A stretch of DNA of 64,000 nt from Hyphococcus formosus (lineage in GTDB: Bacteria > Pseudomonadota > Alphaproteobacteria > Caulobacterales > Parvularculaceae): positions 1,612,001 through 1,676,000 of the forward strand of contig NZ_CP157210.1 of assembly GCF_046736345.1 (NCBI RefSeq), given 5' to 3'. Below the pieces are notes generated by a model. The model saw only the letters and a program-made list of their open reading frames with translations, made no database searches and was not told where the DNA came from. Position numbers and translations under genes: made by a program. This document shows positions 1-9,253 of the stretch, in pieces. Every line of letters begins with the position of its first letter. The first letter of the stretch is position 1.

Positions 1-1273
1 CGCACCAAGGCTCAATATTATTCATCCACTGGAAATAGGTCTTCGACCAGTTCTCCGGAATAAACCGTGTACGCCCTTCTTCAACCGCTTTGATCGCAGG
101 CTTCGCCAATTCTTCCGCATTGACATACCACTGATCGGTCAGCATCGGCTCGATGACCACATTCGAGCGATCACCAAAGGGCTGCATGATCTTTTTGTCT
201 TCGACTTTGATCAAAAGGCCTTGTGCCTCAATATCCGCAACAACGGCCTTGCGCGCTTCAAAGCGGTCCATGCCATGATATTTCGCCGGGATATAGCTCG
301 CATCAAGCATCGCGCCTTTTGTATCGAGCAGCTCATAGAGTTTAATGTTGTTTCGGCGTGCGACCTGATAGTCGTTGAAATCATGTGCGCCCGTAATCTT
401 CACTGCACCTGAGCCAAAATCCGGGTCCGGATATTCATCCGTAATAATCGGAATATAGCGATCAGCCAGCGGCAACAGGCATCGCTTGCCAACAATTGGC
501 GCATAGCGCTTGTCGGATGGATGAACCGCAACCGCGCCGTCGCCCAACATGGTTTCAGGGCGTGTCGTGGCGATTGAAATATAATCCCGTGTTTCCCACT
601 CGGTTGGTTCGCCATCTTCGTCGAACGCAATCGGAAATTCGTAAGTTTCACCATTTTCCAACGGATATTTGAAATGCCAGAAATGTCCATCGACTTCCTT
701 GTTCTCGACTTCGAGATCAGAAATCGCGGTTTCGAATTTAGGGTCCCAATTAACAAGCCGCTTATCGCGATAGATCAGTCCCTCTTTGTGGAGCTGAACA
801 AACACCTTCACAACGGCCTTGGAAAGCCCCTCGTCCATCGTAAAGCGTTCGCGTGACCAATCGCATGTGGCCCCGAGGCGTTTGAGCTGGTTGATAATCG
901 TGCCGCCGGATTCTTCTTTCCATTTCCAGACGCGTTCAACAAACGCGTCACGCCCCATATCGCGTCGGGATGGTTCCTGGTTTTCCATAAGCTGGCGCTC
1001 GACCACCATCTGGGTCGCGATCCCCGCATGGTCGGTGCCCGGCTGCCAAAGAACGGACTTTCCGCGCATTCGCTCAAAACGCACCAGAATATCCTGAAGC
1101 GTATTATTGAGCGCATGGCCCATATGAAGGCTGCCTGTCACATTTGGCGGCGGAATGACGATGGAATAAGCATCTGCGCCCTCTTTCCCGGAGGGCTTGA
1201 ATGCACCGGACTTTTCCCATTCCTCATAGAGGCGGGCTTCGGCGGCGGTGAAATCAAATGATTTTTCGAGCAT
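1..1273 (-). CDS. valS: Valine--tRNA ligase, N-terminal part (runs off left edge)
   Basis: Charges tRNA-Val with valine in the cytoplasm. The first 424 residues are in the window and the gene continues past base 1. The class I signature is clear near residues 40-55 (PPPNVTGSLHMGHALNNT, with HMGH as the HIGH motif), followed by the early catalytic core (DHAGIATQ) and the start of the editing insertion (TTRPETMLGD). The KMSKS loop lies outside the window. The ATG at 1273 is chosen because it begins MLEKSFD directly before the conserved tail-to-core region. It is the last gene of the pcm-tolC-popZ-valS order seen in many alphaproteobacteria. Confidence 0.97.
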   Translation of the reverse strand, partial: MLEKSFDFTAAEARLYEEWEKSGAFKPSGKEGADAYSIVIPPPNVTGSLHMGHALNNTLQDILVRFERMRGKSVLWQPGTDHAGIATQMVVERQLMENQEPSRRDMGRDAFVERVWKWKEESGGTIINQLKRLGATCDWSRERFTMDEGLSKAVVKVFVQLHKEGLIYRDKRLVNWDPKFETAISDLEVENKEVDGHFWHFKYPLENGETYEFPIAFDEDGEPTEWETRDYISIATTRPETMLGDGAVAVHPSDKRYAPIVGKRCLLPLADRYIPIITDEYPDPDFGSGAVKITGAHDFNDYQVARRNNIKLYELLDTKGAMLDASYIPAKYHGMDRFEARKAVVADIEAQGLLIKVEDKKIMQPFGDRSNVVIEPMLTDQWYVNAEELAKPAIKAVEEGRTRFIPENWSKTYFQWMNNIEPWC

Positions 1274-1378
1274 ATTCCTGCGTCTTCTCACATATCTTTT
1301 CTGTGCGCCCGCAAAATTTCGGGCGAGTATTCGGGTTTATCGCCCGACTGCGCTTTGCTCAACCGCTTTTGGCAAATA

Positions 1379-3445
1379 TCAATCGTTCTCTGGAGCGAGC
1401 CCGGTATGAGCACACAAAAACGCCCACATATCGGTATATTCCTCGATGATTTTGTCCGTAGGCTTGCCTGCGCCATGGCCCGCCCGGGTCTCAATCCGGA
1501 TAAGATGCGGCGCGTCACCAATATCCGCCGCCTGAAGCGCCGCCGCATATTTAAAGCTGTGGCCCGGCACCACCCGGTCATCGGTGTCTGCCGTCGTTAC
1601 CAATATTGCCGGATAATCGGTGCCCGGGCGAATATTATGATAGGGGGAATAGGCTTTTAGGTTGCGAAAATCCGCCTCTTTCGCCGGATCGCCATAATCA
1701 TCGACCCAAAAGCGCCCAGCCGTGAACTGGTTAAAGCGGAGCATATCCATCACGCCCACCGCCGGCAGAGCGGCCGCAAACAGGTCAGGTCGTTGATTGA
1801 CGACCGCACCGACCAGCAATCCGCCGTTAGAACCACCTTGGATGGCTAATTTATCTTTGGTCGTTAGGCCCTGCTCTATCAGATATTCCGCAGCGGCGAT
1901 AAAATCGTCAAAGCTATTTTGCTTGTTCAACAGCCGACCAGCATTGTGCCAGTCTTTGCCATACTCCCCGCCGCCACGAATATTCGCGACCGCCAAGACG
2001 CCGCCCATTTCCATCCATGCCAAACGGGTCACGGAAAATCCCGGTGTCAGCGAAATATTGAACCCGCCATATCCATAGAGCAGCGTTGGTGCACCCTTCG
2101 AAAGAACAGCGTCTTTATGATGCGCAATAAACATTGGCACGCATGTTCCATCCTTGGACGGATAAAAGACTTGCCGGACCTTGTAATCTTCCGGGTCGAA
2201 AGGCGCGGCACTCGATTTGAATAAATCGTAATCGCCTTTTTCAACGTCATACCGGTATATCGTTGGCGGTTGGTTGAAGCTTTCAAAAGAGAAGAACGTC
2301 TCACGATCTTTCGGCTCACCAGAAAACCCTGTCACTGTGCCAACGCCGGGTAACGGAACAACACTTAACTCATCGCCTGCAAGGGAATATTCCCGCACGA
2401 CAGATTTCACGTCTTCCATATAGTTCGCGAATATCCGGCCACCGACTATTGAAACGCCGGAAAGCACACCGACCTGCTCGCCAATGACATCAAACCAATT
2501 CGGGTTGTCGGATCGCAAATGCGCGGAAACCGACACAACGCGTCCTTTGGGGGCATCCTTGTCCGTGAAAAAGAAATGCCGTTCATCGGCACTGCCAATA
2601 TAGCTGTAATTATGATCAAAGCCGGACACCAGCGTTACGGGCGTTTTATCTTCCTTATGCAGATTGATTAAAACGACCTCGTAACGATCATCGGTTCCGG
2701 TCCATACTGTGATGACTAGCGCCGAGCCGTCGCTGCTCACCACCGCAGAGAAACCATGTGACGGCTCTTCGGGACGCGCATAAATGAGCCGGTCATTATC
2801 GGCGCTTTCGCCAATTTTATGAAAGTAAACCGCTTGATTGAGGTTGAGGCTTTGAAACTCTTCGCCGGGCGCGGGCTTTGGATATCGCGAATAATAAAAT
2901 CCGGAACCATCTTTTGCCCAGCTCACGCCGGAAAACTTTACCCATTCAATTGTATCTTGCTTTACCTCGCCGCTATCAACGTCAATGACCTTGATCGTAT
3001 GCCAATCAGATCCGCCTTCCTGCACCATATAGGCGAGCAAGCGCCCGTCCGGCGACGGTTTATAAAACGCCAGCGCGGTTGCGCCGTCATCCGACCATTC
3101 ATTGGGGTCGATCAAAATACGCGGCGAAGCCTGACCATCTTGGACATGCAAAACGAACTGATTTTGCAACCCATCATTTCGGCTAAAGAAATAACGTTCG
3201 TCGCGCTTTATGGGCAGTGAGAATTTTTCGTAATTCCAGAGATGCCGCAACCGGCGCTCAATCGCTGGCCGATTTTCGAGGGTCTGAAGATATTCATTGG
3301 TAACCGCGTTTTGCGCTGTAACCCACTGTGCCACGTCTGCATTATCGCGAACGTCATCTTCAAGCCACCGATATGGATCAGGAACGACCTCCCCGAAAAT
3401 CTCATCAGTGTGATCAAGTGTTTTACTCAATGGGTAGGAAATCAT
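1379..3445 (-). CDS. Prolyl oligopeptidase (S9A family)
   Basis: Serine peptidase of 688 aa that cleaves short peptides after proline. An N-terminal helix and beta-propeller (about residues 1-400) precede an alpha/beta-hydrolase domain. The triad is visible: Ser539 in GGSNGG, Asp in TDDRVVP (about 622) and His657 in RAGHGAG. GYGGF and NIRGGGEYG are typical of the family. The frame stays open upstream to 3604, but that extension crosses the terminator of popZ, so the ATG at 3445 (MISYPLSKTL) with weak AGAG spacing is preferred. There is no signal peptide, so it is probably cytoplasmic. It sits between popZ and valS and is not usually part of that synteny. Confidence 0.93.
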   Translation of the reverse strand: MISYPLSKTLDHTDEIFGEVVPDPYRWLEDDVRDNADVAQWVTAQNAVTNEYLQTLENRPAIERRLRHLWNYEKFSLPIKRDERYFFSRNDGLQNQFVLHVQDGQASPRILIDPNEWSDDGATALAFYKPSPDGRLLAYMVQEGGSDWHTIKVIDVDSGEVKQDTIEWVKFSGVSWAKDGSGFYYSRYPKPAPGEEFQSLNLNQAVYFHKIGESADNDRLIYARPEEPSHGFSAVVSSDGSALVITVWTGTDDRYEVVLINLHKEDKTPVTLVSGFDHNYSYIGSADERHFFFTDKDAPKGRVVSVSAHLRSDNPNWFDVIGEQVGVLSGVSIVGGRIFANYMEDVKSVVREYSLAGDELSVVPLPGVGTVTGFSGEPKDRETFFSFESFNQPPTIYRYDVEKGDYDLFKSSAAPFDPEDYKVRQVFYPSKDGTCVPMFIAHHKDAVLSKGAPTLLYGYGGFNISLTPGFSVTRLAWMEMGGVLAVANIRGGGEYGKDWHNAGRLLNKQNSFDDFIAAAEYLIEQGLTTKDKLAIQGGSNGGLLVGAVVNQRPDLFAAALPAVGVMDMLRFNQFTAGRFWVDDYGDPAKEADFRNLKAYSPYHNIRPGTDYPAILVTTADTDDRVVPGHSFKYAAALQAADIGDAPHLIRIETRAGHGAGKPTDKIIEEYTDMWAFLCAHTGLAPEND

Positions 3446-3510
3446 CAGAAACTCTTTTTGAACGCCTTCCCTAGTTAGGAAGCCCGAACCGGAATTGGGA
3501 GATTTGGCCG

Positions 3511-3541
3511 AAAAAAAAAGCCGGCTAAGAAGCCGGCTTTT
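3511..3541 (-). terminator. Rho-independent terminator of popZ
   Basis: On the minus strand a 10-bp GC-rich stem (AAAGCCGGCT / AGCCGGCTTT) with a TCTT loop is followed by a run of nine T. It lies 23 bases after the popZ stop and before the peptidase start, so the peptidase needs its own promoter. Confidence 0.9.
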
Positions 3542-3563
3542 ACGAAATTTATAAAAGCGGCCT

Positions 3564-4082
3564 TTAGCGGCGACGTCGCGCCACGCGCTGAACTTCTTCT
3601 TCAACCTTCTCCTCGACGATCGCCGGAAGGTTCGCGTCGAGCCATTCTTTCACCATCGGGCGAAGCATTTCGACAACGATATCTTCGAGTGTGCGCCCCG
3701 GCCCCTCTGAAATCCGAACCGATTGCGAGAGATTGCGGAATGCCTGACTGGCAACTTCGGCGGTCGCTTTGTCGAGAATCTCTTCTTCGCCGTTGTCGCT
3801 CATCGTTTCGGCCACGTTTTGCTTCATCATGTTTATGCTCTCATTTTCAGCAGGTGCAGCCTCTTGTGCGGCATCCTCCTGAAGGTCTTCGGCTTTGGTC
3901 TCTGATTCGTCCGTGGCTGGTTGTGTCTCGACCGGTTGCGGCGCAGCTTTTAAAGTCAATTCCGGCTTTTTCGGCTCTTCAGCCGTCGTTGGCGCAGCCT
4001 GCTCTTCCTCATCCTCGGAAATAATCCGGCGAATTGAGGCGAGAATCTCTTCCATGCTCGGTTCTGGTTGGGCGTTTTCCAT
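3564..4082 (-). CDS. popZ: Polar organising protein PopZ-like (DUF2497)
   Basis: Acidic protein of 172 aa with the two family ends intact. The N-terminal helix is EPSMEEILASIRRIISED (residues 7-24). The C-terminal helices are rich in Glu and Val, with LEDIVVEMLRPMVKEWLDANLP near residues 131-152, and end in RRRR. The middle is Pro/Glu/Ala-rich and probably disordered. In Caulobacter, PopZ forms the polar matrix that anchors the chromosome origin and cell-cycle regulators. Placement next to valS and tolC supports the call. The start codon sits inside an inverted repeat (see separate entry). Confidence 0.9.
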   Translation of the reverse strand: MENAQPEPSMEEILASIRRIISEDEEEQAAPTTAEEPKKPELTLKAAPQPVETQPATDESETKAEDLQEDAAQEAAPAENESINMMKQNVAETMSDNGEEEILDKATAEVASQAFRNLSQSVRISEGPGRTLEDIVVEMLRPMVKEWLDANLPAIVEEKVEEEVQRVARRRR

Positions 4083-4108
4083 TGACCAATAATCCTTTGG
4101 GGGTCAAT
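4081..4108 (-). promoter_or_regulatory. Inverted repeat covering the popZ start codon
   Basis: ATTGACC and GGTCAAT (7-bp arms, 14-base loop) flank the popZ leader. One arm contains the ATG and the loop contains the AGGA ribosome-binding site. The mRNA could fold so that the start codon is paired while the ribosome-binding site is exposed. Only the complementarity is seen; a regulatory role is inferred. Confidence 0.3.
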
Positions 4109-4252
4109 TACGACAAATACGGTAGTTTTTAAACCGCTGAAACTCCGTTTTCAGGCGCTTCGCAAGACTTATCAAGACCCATCATACAGACGCGGCGCTT
4201 TTCCGCAAAATATCTGACCCAAGCACTTTGCCCGCCGAAGCCAAAGCGATTG

Positions 4253-5626
4253 TTAATTATCGTTATAAAGGTCAAACGAATCAGTTTCGCCGATTTCGCT
4301 ATCAATCCCGATTGCATCGGGGGTCAGTAGCCCTATCACCGCAAGCAGGCCAAAAGCCGCGGCCTGTGCATCGCGCTGTGCACTGACCAGCGATACTTGC
4401 GCGTTCAGATTTTCCTGCTCAGCATTCAGGACATCAAGCGTTGTCCGGCTGCCGACCAACGCCTCACGGCGAACCCCTTCGAGGGCCAGATCATTAGCCA
4501 CAACCGCAGCCTCAGCCGAGCGGACGATTGCGCGCGCTGCCACCAGACGTTCCCACGCGGAAATTGTCTGCGTATCGACCTGCCTTTCGGCAGCGACCAA
4601 CAATGCGCGATCGCTTGAGTGATTGGCTTTTGCTTCGCGAATTTTAGAAAAATTCAAACCACCCAAAAATATCGGCGCAGACGCACGTGCACCAAACGTG
4701 AATTCTTCCGTATTATCGACAAACAGGCTCGGCTCTTCTGCATACTGATATCCAGCCGTTAGCGACACGGAAGGCAAAATGGCACCGCGCGCAATTTTAA
4801 CCTGACGGCGTGAAATTTCTGCCTGCTCGCGCGCGCCCACAAGCGCGGGCGCGTAACTTTTGGCGAGGTTCTGCGCAGCCTCTAATGTCTCGGGAAGTTG
4901 CGGCAGCTCGGTCACAGGTTCCAGATCCGCGGGCACCTGCCCAACCAATTGCGCATAGGCGGCGCGTGAAATTGCCAATTCGCTTTGCGCGCTCGAAAGG
5001 TTTGCGCGCGCCTGTGCCAGACGCGCCTCAGCCTGCGCGACGTCGGTTCGGGTGATTTCGCCAACCTCAAACCTGCGGCTTGCCATTTCCTGCTGGCGCA
5101 AAAGAACTGTGACGTTTTTCTTGTTTAATTCGTACACCGCCATATTACGCTGAACGTCGAGATAGGCAGCAGCGACGTCGTTCAAAACTTGTTGCTCGGT
5201 TGCAATCAATTGCGCTCCGCCCGCCCGTATCCGTGCGCCCGCCTGTTTGATTGCGTTGTAATTTCTAAAGCCCGTGAAAATCGGCTGCTCGGCGGTTACC
5301 CCAGCGGTTTTTGTGTCCAGCTTGGTCTCTGTCGTCGTCGGCGTTCCGGTAAATGTCGTGGTTTGATCGCCATCGGATTTGTTATACGCTGCCGTCGCAG
5401 AAAGCTGCGGCAATGCACCGGCCCATGCTTGGGCCCGGCTTTCCTTGATTGCACGAAGGCGCGCCCGTTCAGCCCGGATTGTCGGGTTCGTCTGATATGC
5501 AAGCGACAATGCGTCTTTTAGCGTCTCGGCACCGGCAGGCTGAACAGTAGCCACAGCGGCAATCGCAACAAGCGGTAATGAAAATACACGCAACGCTCTA
5601 CTCCTTCGGTCAACGATATTCGACAT
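4253..5626 (-). CDS. tolC: TolC-family outer-membrane channel protein
   Basis: Trimeric outer-membrane/periplasmic tunnel used by type I secretion and efflux pumps. 457 aa, the usual length. A signal peptide ends at about residue 33 (AGAE), followed by the two OEP repeats of the family: first repeat from LKDALSLAYQTNP to about residue 240, second from LPQLPETLEAAQNLA onward, with the characteristic YLDVQRN and NLNAQVSLVSAQRD coiled-coil segments. It lies between a methyltransferase/hydrolase pair and popZ, matching alphaproteobacterial synteny. A second, lipoprotein-type OEP is encoded at 7804 with its own RND pump, so this one more likely serves other transporters. Confidence 0.93.
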   Translation of the reverse strand: MSNIVDRRSRALRVFSLPLVAIAAVATVQPAGAETLKDALSLAYQTNPTIRAERARLRAIKESRAQAWAGALPQLSATAAYNKSDGDQTTTFTGTPTTTETKLDTKTAGVTAEQPIFTGFRNYNAIKQAGARIRAGGAQLIATEQQVLNDVAAAYLDVQRNMAVYELNKKNVTVLLRQQEMASRRFEVGEITRTDVAQAEARLAQARANLSSAQSELAISRAAYAQLVGQVPADLEPVTELPQLPETLEAAQNLAKSYAPALVGAREQAEISRRQVKIARGAILPSVSLTAGYQYAEEPSLFVDNTEEFTFGARASAPIFLGGLNFSKIREAKANHSSDRALLVAAERQVDTQTISAWERLVAARAIVRSAEAAVVANDLALEGVRREALVGSRTTLDVLNAEQENLNAQVSLVSAQRDAQAAAFGLLAVIGLLTPDAIGIDSEIGETDSFDLYNDN

Positions 5627-5688
5627 CCCGCGACGAGACGCGAGATGTCTAAACGCTATTGGTCACACTCTATCCCAGAGTCATTGAC

Positions 5689-5706
5689 CAAACCTCAAGA
5701 GGTTTG
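5689..5706. repeat. Perfect 8-bp inverted repeat upstream of tolC
   Basis: CAAACCTC-AA-GAGGTTTG lies 63-80 bases upstream of the tolC start and downstream of the lipoprotein hydrolase gene. There is no T-run on either side, so it is either an operator/mRNA hairpin for tolC or a processed end of the upstream transcript. Confidence 0.4.
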
Positions 5707-5822
5707 AGCACCTTAGAGGGTGAACATCGTGTTAAACTAGGGCACGAAACTCCCAGCTCTCATCGAAATTAGCTTAAATCTCAGTCCCGAAACGAAGAAA
5801 TTGGTGCTTCAACCTGAATAAA

Positions 5823-6503
5823 TCAGTTGATTTCGGATGCTGAAATCTCGGCTATGGCTTCCCACAGCTCTGGAAATTCTTCATATCCGTCGCTTGCCAG
5901 AAAATGTCCGCCACCCGGAATTTCGCGGACCGAAGCATCGAGTGAAACAGCGAGTGATGTCGTTAATTCGGGCTCAACATAAGGATCATTGTCAGAAACG
6001 AACACCGTGCGATATTCGGCAATCTGCTTGATCGTCTCGGCATTAAATCCTTTGGGAATAATAAAGTCTTTTAAAGCCGGTATTGCTGGCAATTCGTTTT
6101 CAAAGCTAGACACCAAAATCAGCCCGGAAATTTTCTTATCTGGGTGCTTATCGAGAAATCTCAGCGTAGAAATACCACCCAGACTATGAGCAACGATAAT
6201 CGTGTTTTCATCGAGCTGATCAATTTGCGTTAATAGCGCCTCGGTCCATCTTTCCGCAACCGGATCAAACGAATTCGGCATCTGAATTATTCGGGCTTCT
6301 CCCCCATTATTTTCGACATTTTCATGCAGCCATCCGAACCAGTGGTCTTCGGGGCCAGCCATATATCCATGAACAATATAGACTGACTTACCCGTCAAAT
6401 CTGCGCCAATGCGTTCAGTTGATCCGGAGCAACCCGCCAAAGCAAAGATCGCCGTCGCAATTAACGGCATTAAAACCAGCTTCGTCCTTGTCAGTATATT
6501 CAT
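5823..6503 (-). CDS. RBBP9/YdeN-family serine hydrolase lipoprotein
   Basis: Small alpha/beta hydrolase of 226 aa. A lipobox (ALAGC, lipidated Cys25) predicts membrane anchoring in the periplasm, which is unusual because most RBBP9/YdeN proteins are cytosolic. Family signatures are HGYMAGPEDHWFGWL (45-59), the nucleophile elbow AHSLGG (Ser107), Asp173 in DNDPYV and His200 in GGGHF. The ATG at 6503 is preferred over an upstream TTG. It separates pcm from tolC and its substrate is unknown. Confidence 0.85.
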   Translation of the reverse strand: MNILTRTKLVLMPLIATAIFALAGCSGSTERIGADLTGKSVYIVHGYMAGPEDHWFGWLHENVENNGGEARIIQMPNSFDPVAERWTEALLTQIDQLDENTIIVAHSLGGISTLRFLDKHPDKKISGLILVSSFENELPAIPALKDFIIPKGFNAETIKQIAEYRTVFVSDNDPYVEPELTTSLAVSLDASVREIPGGGHFLASDGYEEFPELWEAIAEISASEIN

Positions 6504-6567
6504 GGGCAATAATCTGATCTTTAGAAAAGTGAGCCTCGCCTAAAATAGCTCATCACACTCTGTCGTG

Positions 6568-7221
6568 TTAAAATACGAAGGATTTCACCGCCTCGAAGCC
6601 CGGCAGGATCGCCCGGGTCGACGCATCAAATTTCTCTGTGCAGGCAAAGGCATCACCATTATGGCGGTAGACCACCCCGCGTGACACACCGTCTTTGCGC
6701 ATAATCGCGACCAATCGGCCACCATCTTTGAGCTGTGCCAACAAAGCGTCTGGCCGCTTTTCAATCGCGCCATCGATAAAGACGAGATCATAAGGCCCCT
6801 GACTGGCCGCTCCTTGGTCGCTCGGCCCGGTAATTACAGCCGCATTGCTCACATCAACAATATTCAGGTTTTCCTGCGCCGTTGCGGCGAGCGTTTCGTC
6901 GCTCTCAACCGCGACAACCATATCGACGAGCTGCGCAAGGATTGCGGTTGAATACCCAGACCCGGCGACGGCATTGAGAACGAGTTCCCCGGCTTTTGGC
7001 TCGGCAATCGCTGCCAATTTCGAAAAATCGCGCGCCGTCAGCAGTGTTCGGCCCGGTGCGTAATCAATTTCACGCTCTACATAGGCCTGATCTCGCAGAC
7101 CAACCGGCAGAAAGATTTCACGCGGCGTTGTTTCCATTGCCGTTTGAAGCCGTAAATCGGTGACGTCATTCGTGCGCACCTGGCTATCAACCATCCGCCG
7201 CCGCGCTTCGTTAAAATTCAT
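6568..7221 (-). CDS. pcm: Protein-L-isoaspartate O-methyltransferase
   Basis: SAM-dependent methyltransferase (217 aa) of the type that repairs isoaspartyl residues. It begins MNFNEARRRMVDSQVRTNDV, characteristic of the alphaproteobacterial form. The SAM-binding motif is degenerate: VLNAVAGSGYSTAIL instead of the usual VLEIGTGSGY. The substrate region TLLTARDFSKLAAIAEPKAGE is also divergent, so activity could differ. The ATG at 7221 has GAGGG about 8 bases upstream; longer starts lack this. It heads the leftward run toward tolC. Confidence 0.88.
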   Translation of the reverse strand: MNFNEARRRMVDSQVRTNDVTDLRLQTAMETTPREIFLPVGLRDQAYVEREIDYAPGRTLLTARDFSKLAAIAEPKAGELVLNAVAGSGYSTAILAQLVDMVVAVESDETLAATAQENLNIVDVSNAAVITGPSDQGAASQGPYDLVFIDGAIEKRPDALLAQLKDGGRLVAIMRKDGVSRGVVYRHNGDAFACTEKFDASTRAILPGFEAVKSFVF

Positions 7222-7409
7222 GTCAGGCCCTCGATCGTCCATTAAATCCAGATGGGGCATACAACTGCGCGCGCCGCCATGCAACGCGCCAAAATCACTT
7301 CATTCGCCAATATTTAGAAATCCCCTTTGACCGGAGCGATTCTCCGCGCTAAGAGGTCGTCCCTCGCCCAGCCGTGCCTTTGTCACCACATGACGGCTGA
7401 GCGCGCTTC

Positions 7410-7483
7410 GGCCACGTGGCGGAGTGGTGACGCAGCGGCCTGCAAAGCCGTGTACGCCGGTTCGATTCCGGCCGTGGCCTCCA
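7410..7483 (+). tRNA. tRNA-Cys (GCA)
   Basis: A 7-bp acceptor stem (GGCCACG / CGTGGCC) is followed by discriminator T at 7480 and an encoded CCA. The anticodon stem GCGGC/GCCGT holds loop CTGCAAA with GCA at 7442-7444. The T-loop is TTCGATT. No integrase or attachment-like repeat is present nearby. Confidence 0.96.
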
Positions 7484-7803
7484 TTTTCTCCTTGAAATTC
7501 AATCGCCAAACTTCGCGCCCGAGCGCGAAACGGGATTGGACCCAATAGCATTCGCGCGACAACGCAACTTTTTGGCGAATCTATCTGAAATCAGACGCAA
7601 ATCTTTGTCTTTTTGCGCTATTTTTCACTATTATTTTATCCACCCCCCTTTCAACCGGGGTTAAGTTAATGCGGGCCAAGTGCCGTTCGCCGCAAACCTC
7701 GAACGACCCGCCGATTGCTGCTTGCGGATCAGGCTCCTAAGACAGAAGACAACTTGTAACGAGCGGATTGCGTTCGAGAGTCAGATTTAAGGGAGAAAAC
7801 TCC
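7484..7803. other. Intergenic leader before the RND efflux operon
   Basis: 320 bases with no plausible gene. It holds the probable promoter listed separately and a leader of about 165 bases ending in AAGGGAG, the ribosome-binding site of the outer-membrane factor gene. No divergent repressor gene is adjacent, unlike many RND operons. Confidence 0.5.
7605..7634 (+). promoter_or_regulatory. Possible sigma-70-type promoter of the efflux operon
   Basis: TTGTCT (7605-7610), an 18-base spacer, then TATTAT (7629-7634), within an AT-rich patch ahead of the three-gene operon. The match was found by eye and has not been scored. Confidence 0.4.
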
Positions 7804-9252
7804 ATGCGATATGGGGGCGTTGCGCTCATTGCTCTAATGACCGCTTCATGCGCTAGCGTGAATCAAGAATTGCTGGAAGCTCAACTGCCGGAAGCGCCGT
7901 CTGCGTGGACCGCTGATGATTCGGTTAGCGCCGCACCGACTGGTGATTGGGTGGCAGCGTTCAATGATCCGCTACTGCGGTCGTTGATTTCCGAAGCGAT
8001 GGAAAACAACAACAATCTTCTCGCGGCGGCAGCGAATCTCGATCAGGCGCGCGCCGGTGCCGGGATCAGCCGTGCGGCCCTCCTCCCGACCGTTGGTGCT
8101 AATTTCAATGCGCAACGAAGCGCGATTGTTACCGACCCGACTACAGCGGCGCAGGCAGGTGGCGGAGCCACAACCGGCAGTAGCCGACTTTACATCAACA
8201 ATTTCTCGCTTGGCGGCTCGTTAAGCTGGGAGCTTGATATTTGGGGCCGCATCACGGACGAAACGCGCGCCTCTTATCGCGATGCGAAAGCTGCACAGGG
8301 CGATCTTTATGGCGCGCAATTGTCCATTGCCGCCCGCGTTGCCCAGGCGTGGTTCGCTCTGATCGAAGCGCGCCAGCAACGCGAACTCGCGGAACGGGAC
8401 ACCGAAGCCCGTGAACGCAATCTTCGGGTGACCGAACGCCGATATGATCGCGGCGTCTCCTCAAGTCTTGATGTTCGTCTTTCGCGCTCAGCGCTCGGCA
8501 GTAGCCAGGCAAATCTCGCATTGCGCCAGCGGCTTGAACTCGAAGCCTCGCGCGCGCTCGAAGTTCTACTTGGCCGCTATCCCGCTGCCGAACTTGAAGC
8601 CGCAGAAACATTGCCGGTTCTGCCGGAACTCGAAGGTGCCGGTGCACCGGGCGATATTCTCGCGCGGCGGCCTGATCTCGTCGCCGCTGAAGCGCGGATG
8701 GAAGCGGCCGGCCTACGTGCTCGGGCCGCGCGCAAACAATTCTTGCCGCAGTTGACCCTTTCCTCGCGCGCCGGAACGTCCGGGCCGGATTTTGCCGACC
8801 TCACCGACCCGCAGCGCCTTGCGGGGAACATGGCCGCCGGTCTTTTCCAACCGCTGTTCCAGGGTGGCCGCCTGATCGCCAATTCAAAACGCGCCCGCGC
8901 CGCAGCGGAAAGTGCATTGTTCGGTTATGTGCAAACCGTTTTGTCAGCCTACGAAGAAGCGGAAAATGCGATTGCCGCCGAGACATTATTAGCGGCGCGC
9001 GAGGACGCGCTTCGTCTCGCCTATGAAGAAGCGGCAGCCGCAGAAGAGCTAACCGAACGTCGCTATTCAAGCGGCGCAGCGACAATCTTTAACCTGTTGG
9101 ATGCGCAAACGCGGCGTATTTCATCTGAAAGCCAGTATATTCAAGCGCAGCAACAACGCGTTTCAAATCGCGTACAGCTTTATCTTGCGATCGGCGGGGA
9201 CTTCCTGACGCAAGAAAAACTCGCAGCGCTTGCCACAGACACCGGAGAATAA
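7804..9252 (+). CDS. RND efflux outer-membrane factor, NodT-type lipoprotein
   Basis: Outer-membrane channel of a tripartite RND pump, 482 aa. The lipobox is LMTASC with Cys16. Two OEP repeats follow, with the family signature SWELDIWGRITDETRAS (about residues 140-156) and the NodT marker DILARRPDLVAAEARMEAA. The ATG at 7804 follows AAGGGAG; the longer open frame lacks a lipoprotein signal at its start. The stop is one base before the adaptor gene, so the two are translationally coupled. Substrate specificity cannot be read from the sequence. Confidence 0.95.
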   Translation: MRYGGVALIALMTASCASVNQELLEAQLPEAPSAWTADDSVSAAPTGDWVAAFNDPLLRSLISEAMENNNNLLAAAANLDQARAGAGISRAALLPTVGANFNAQRSAIVTDPTTAAQAGGGATTGSSRLYINNFSLGGSLSWELDIWGRITDETRASYRDAKAAQGDLYGAQLSIAARVAQAWFALIEARQQRELAERDTEARERNLRVTERRYDRGVSSSLDVRLSRSALGSSQANLALRQRLELEASRALEVLLGRYPAAELEAAETLPVLPELEGAGAPGDILARRPDLVAAEARMEAAGLRARAARKQFLPQLTLSSRAGTSGPDFADLTDPQRLAGNMAAGLFQPLFQGGRLIANSKRARAAAESALFGYVQTVLSAYEEAENAIAAETLLAAREDALRLAYEEAAAAEELTERRYSSGAATIFNLLDAQTRRISSESQYIQAQQQRVSNRVQLYLAIGGDFLTQEKLAALATDTGE

Positions 9253-9253
9253 A

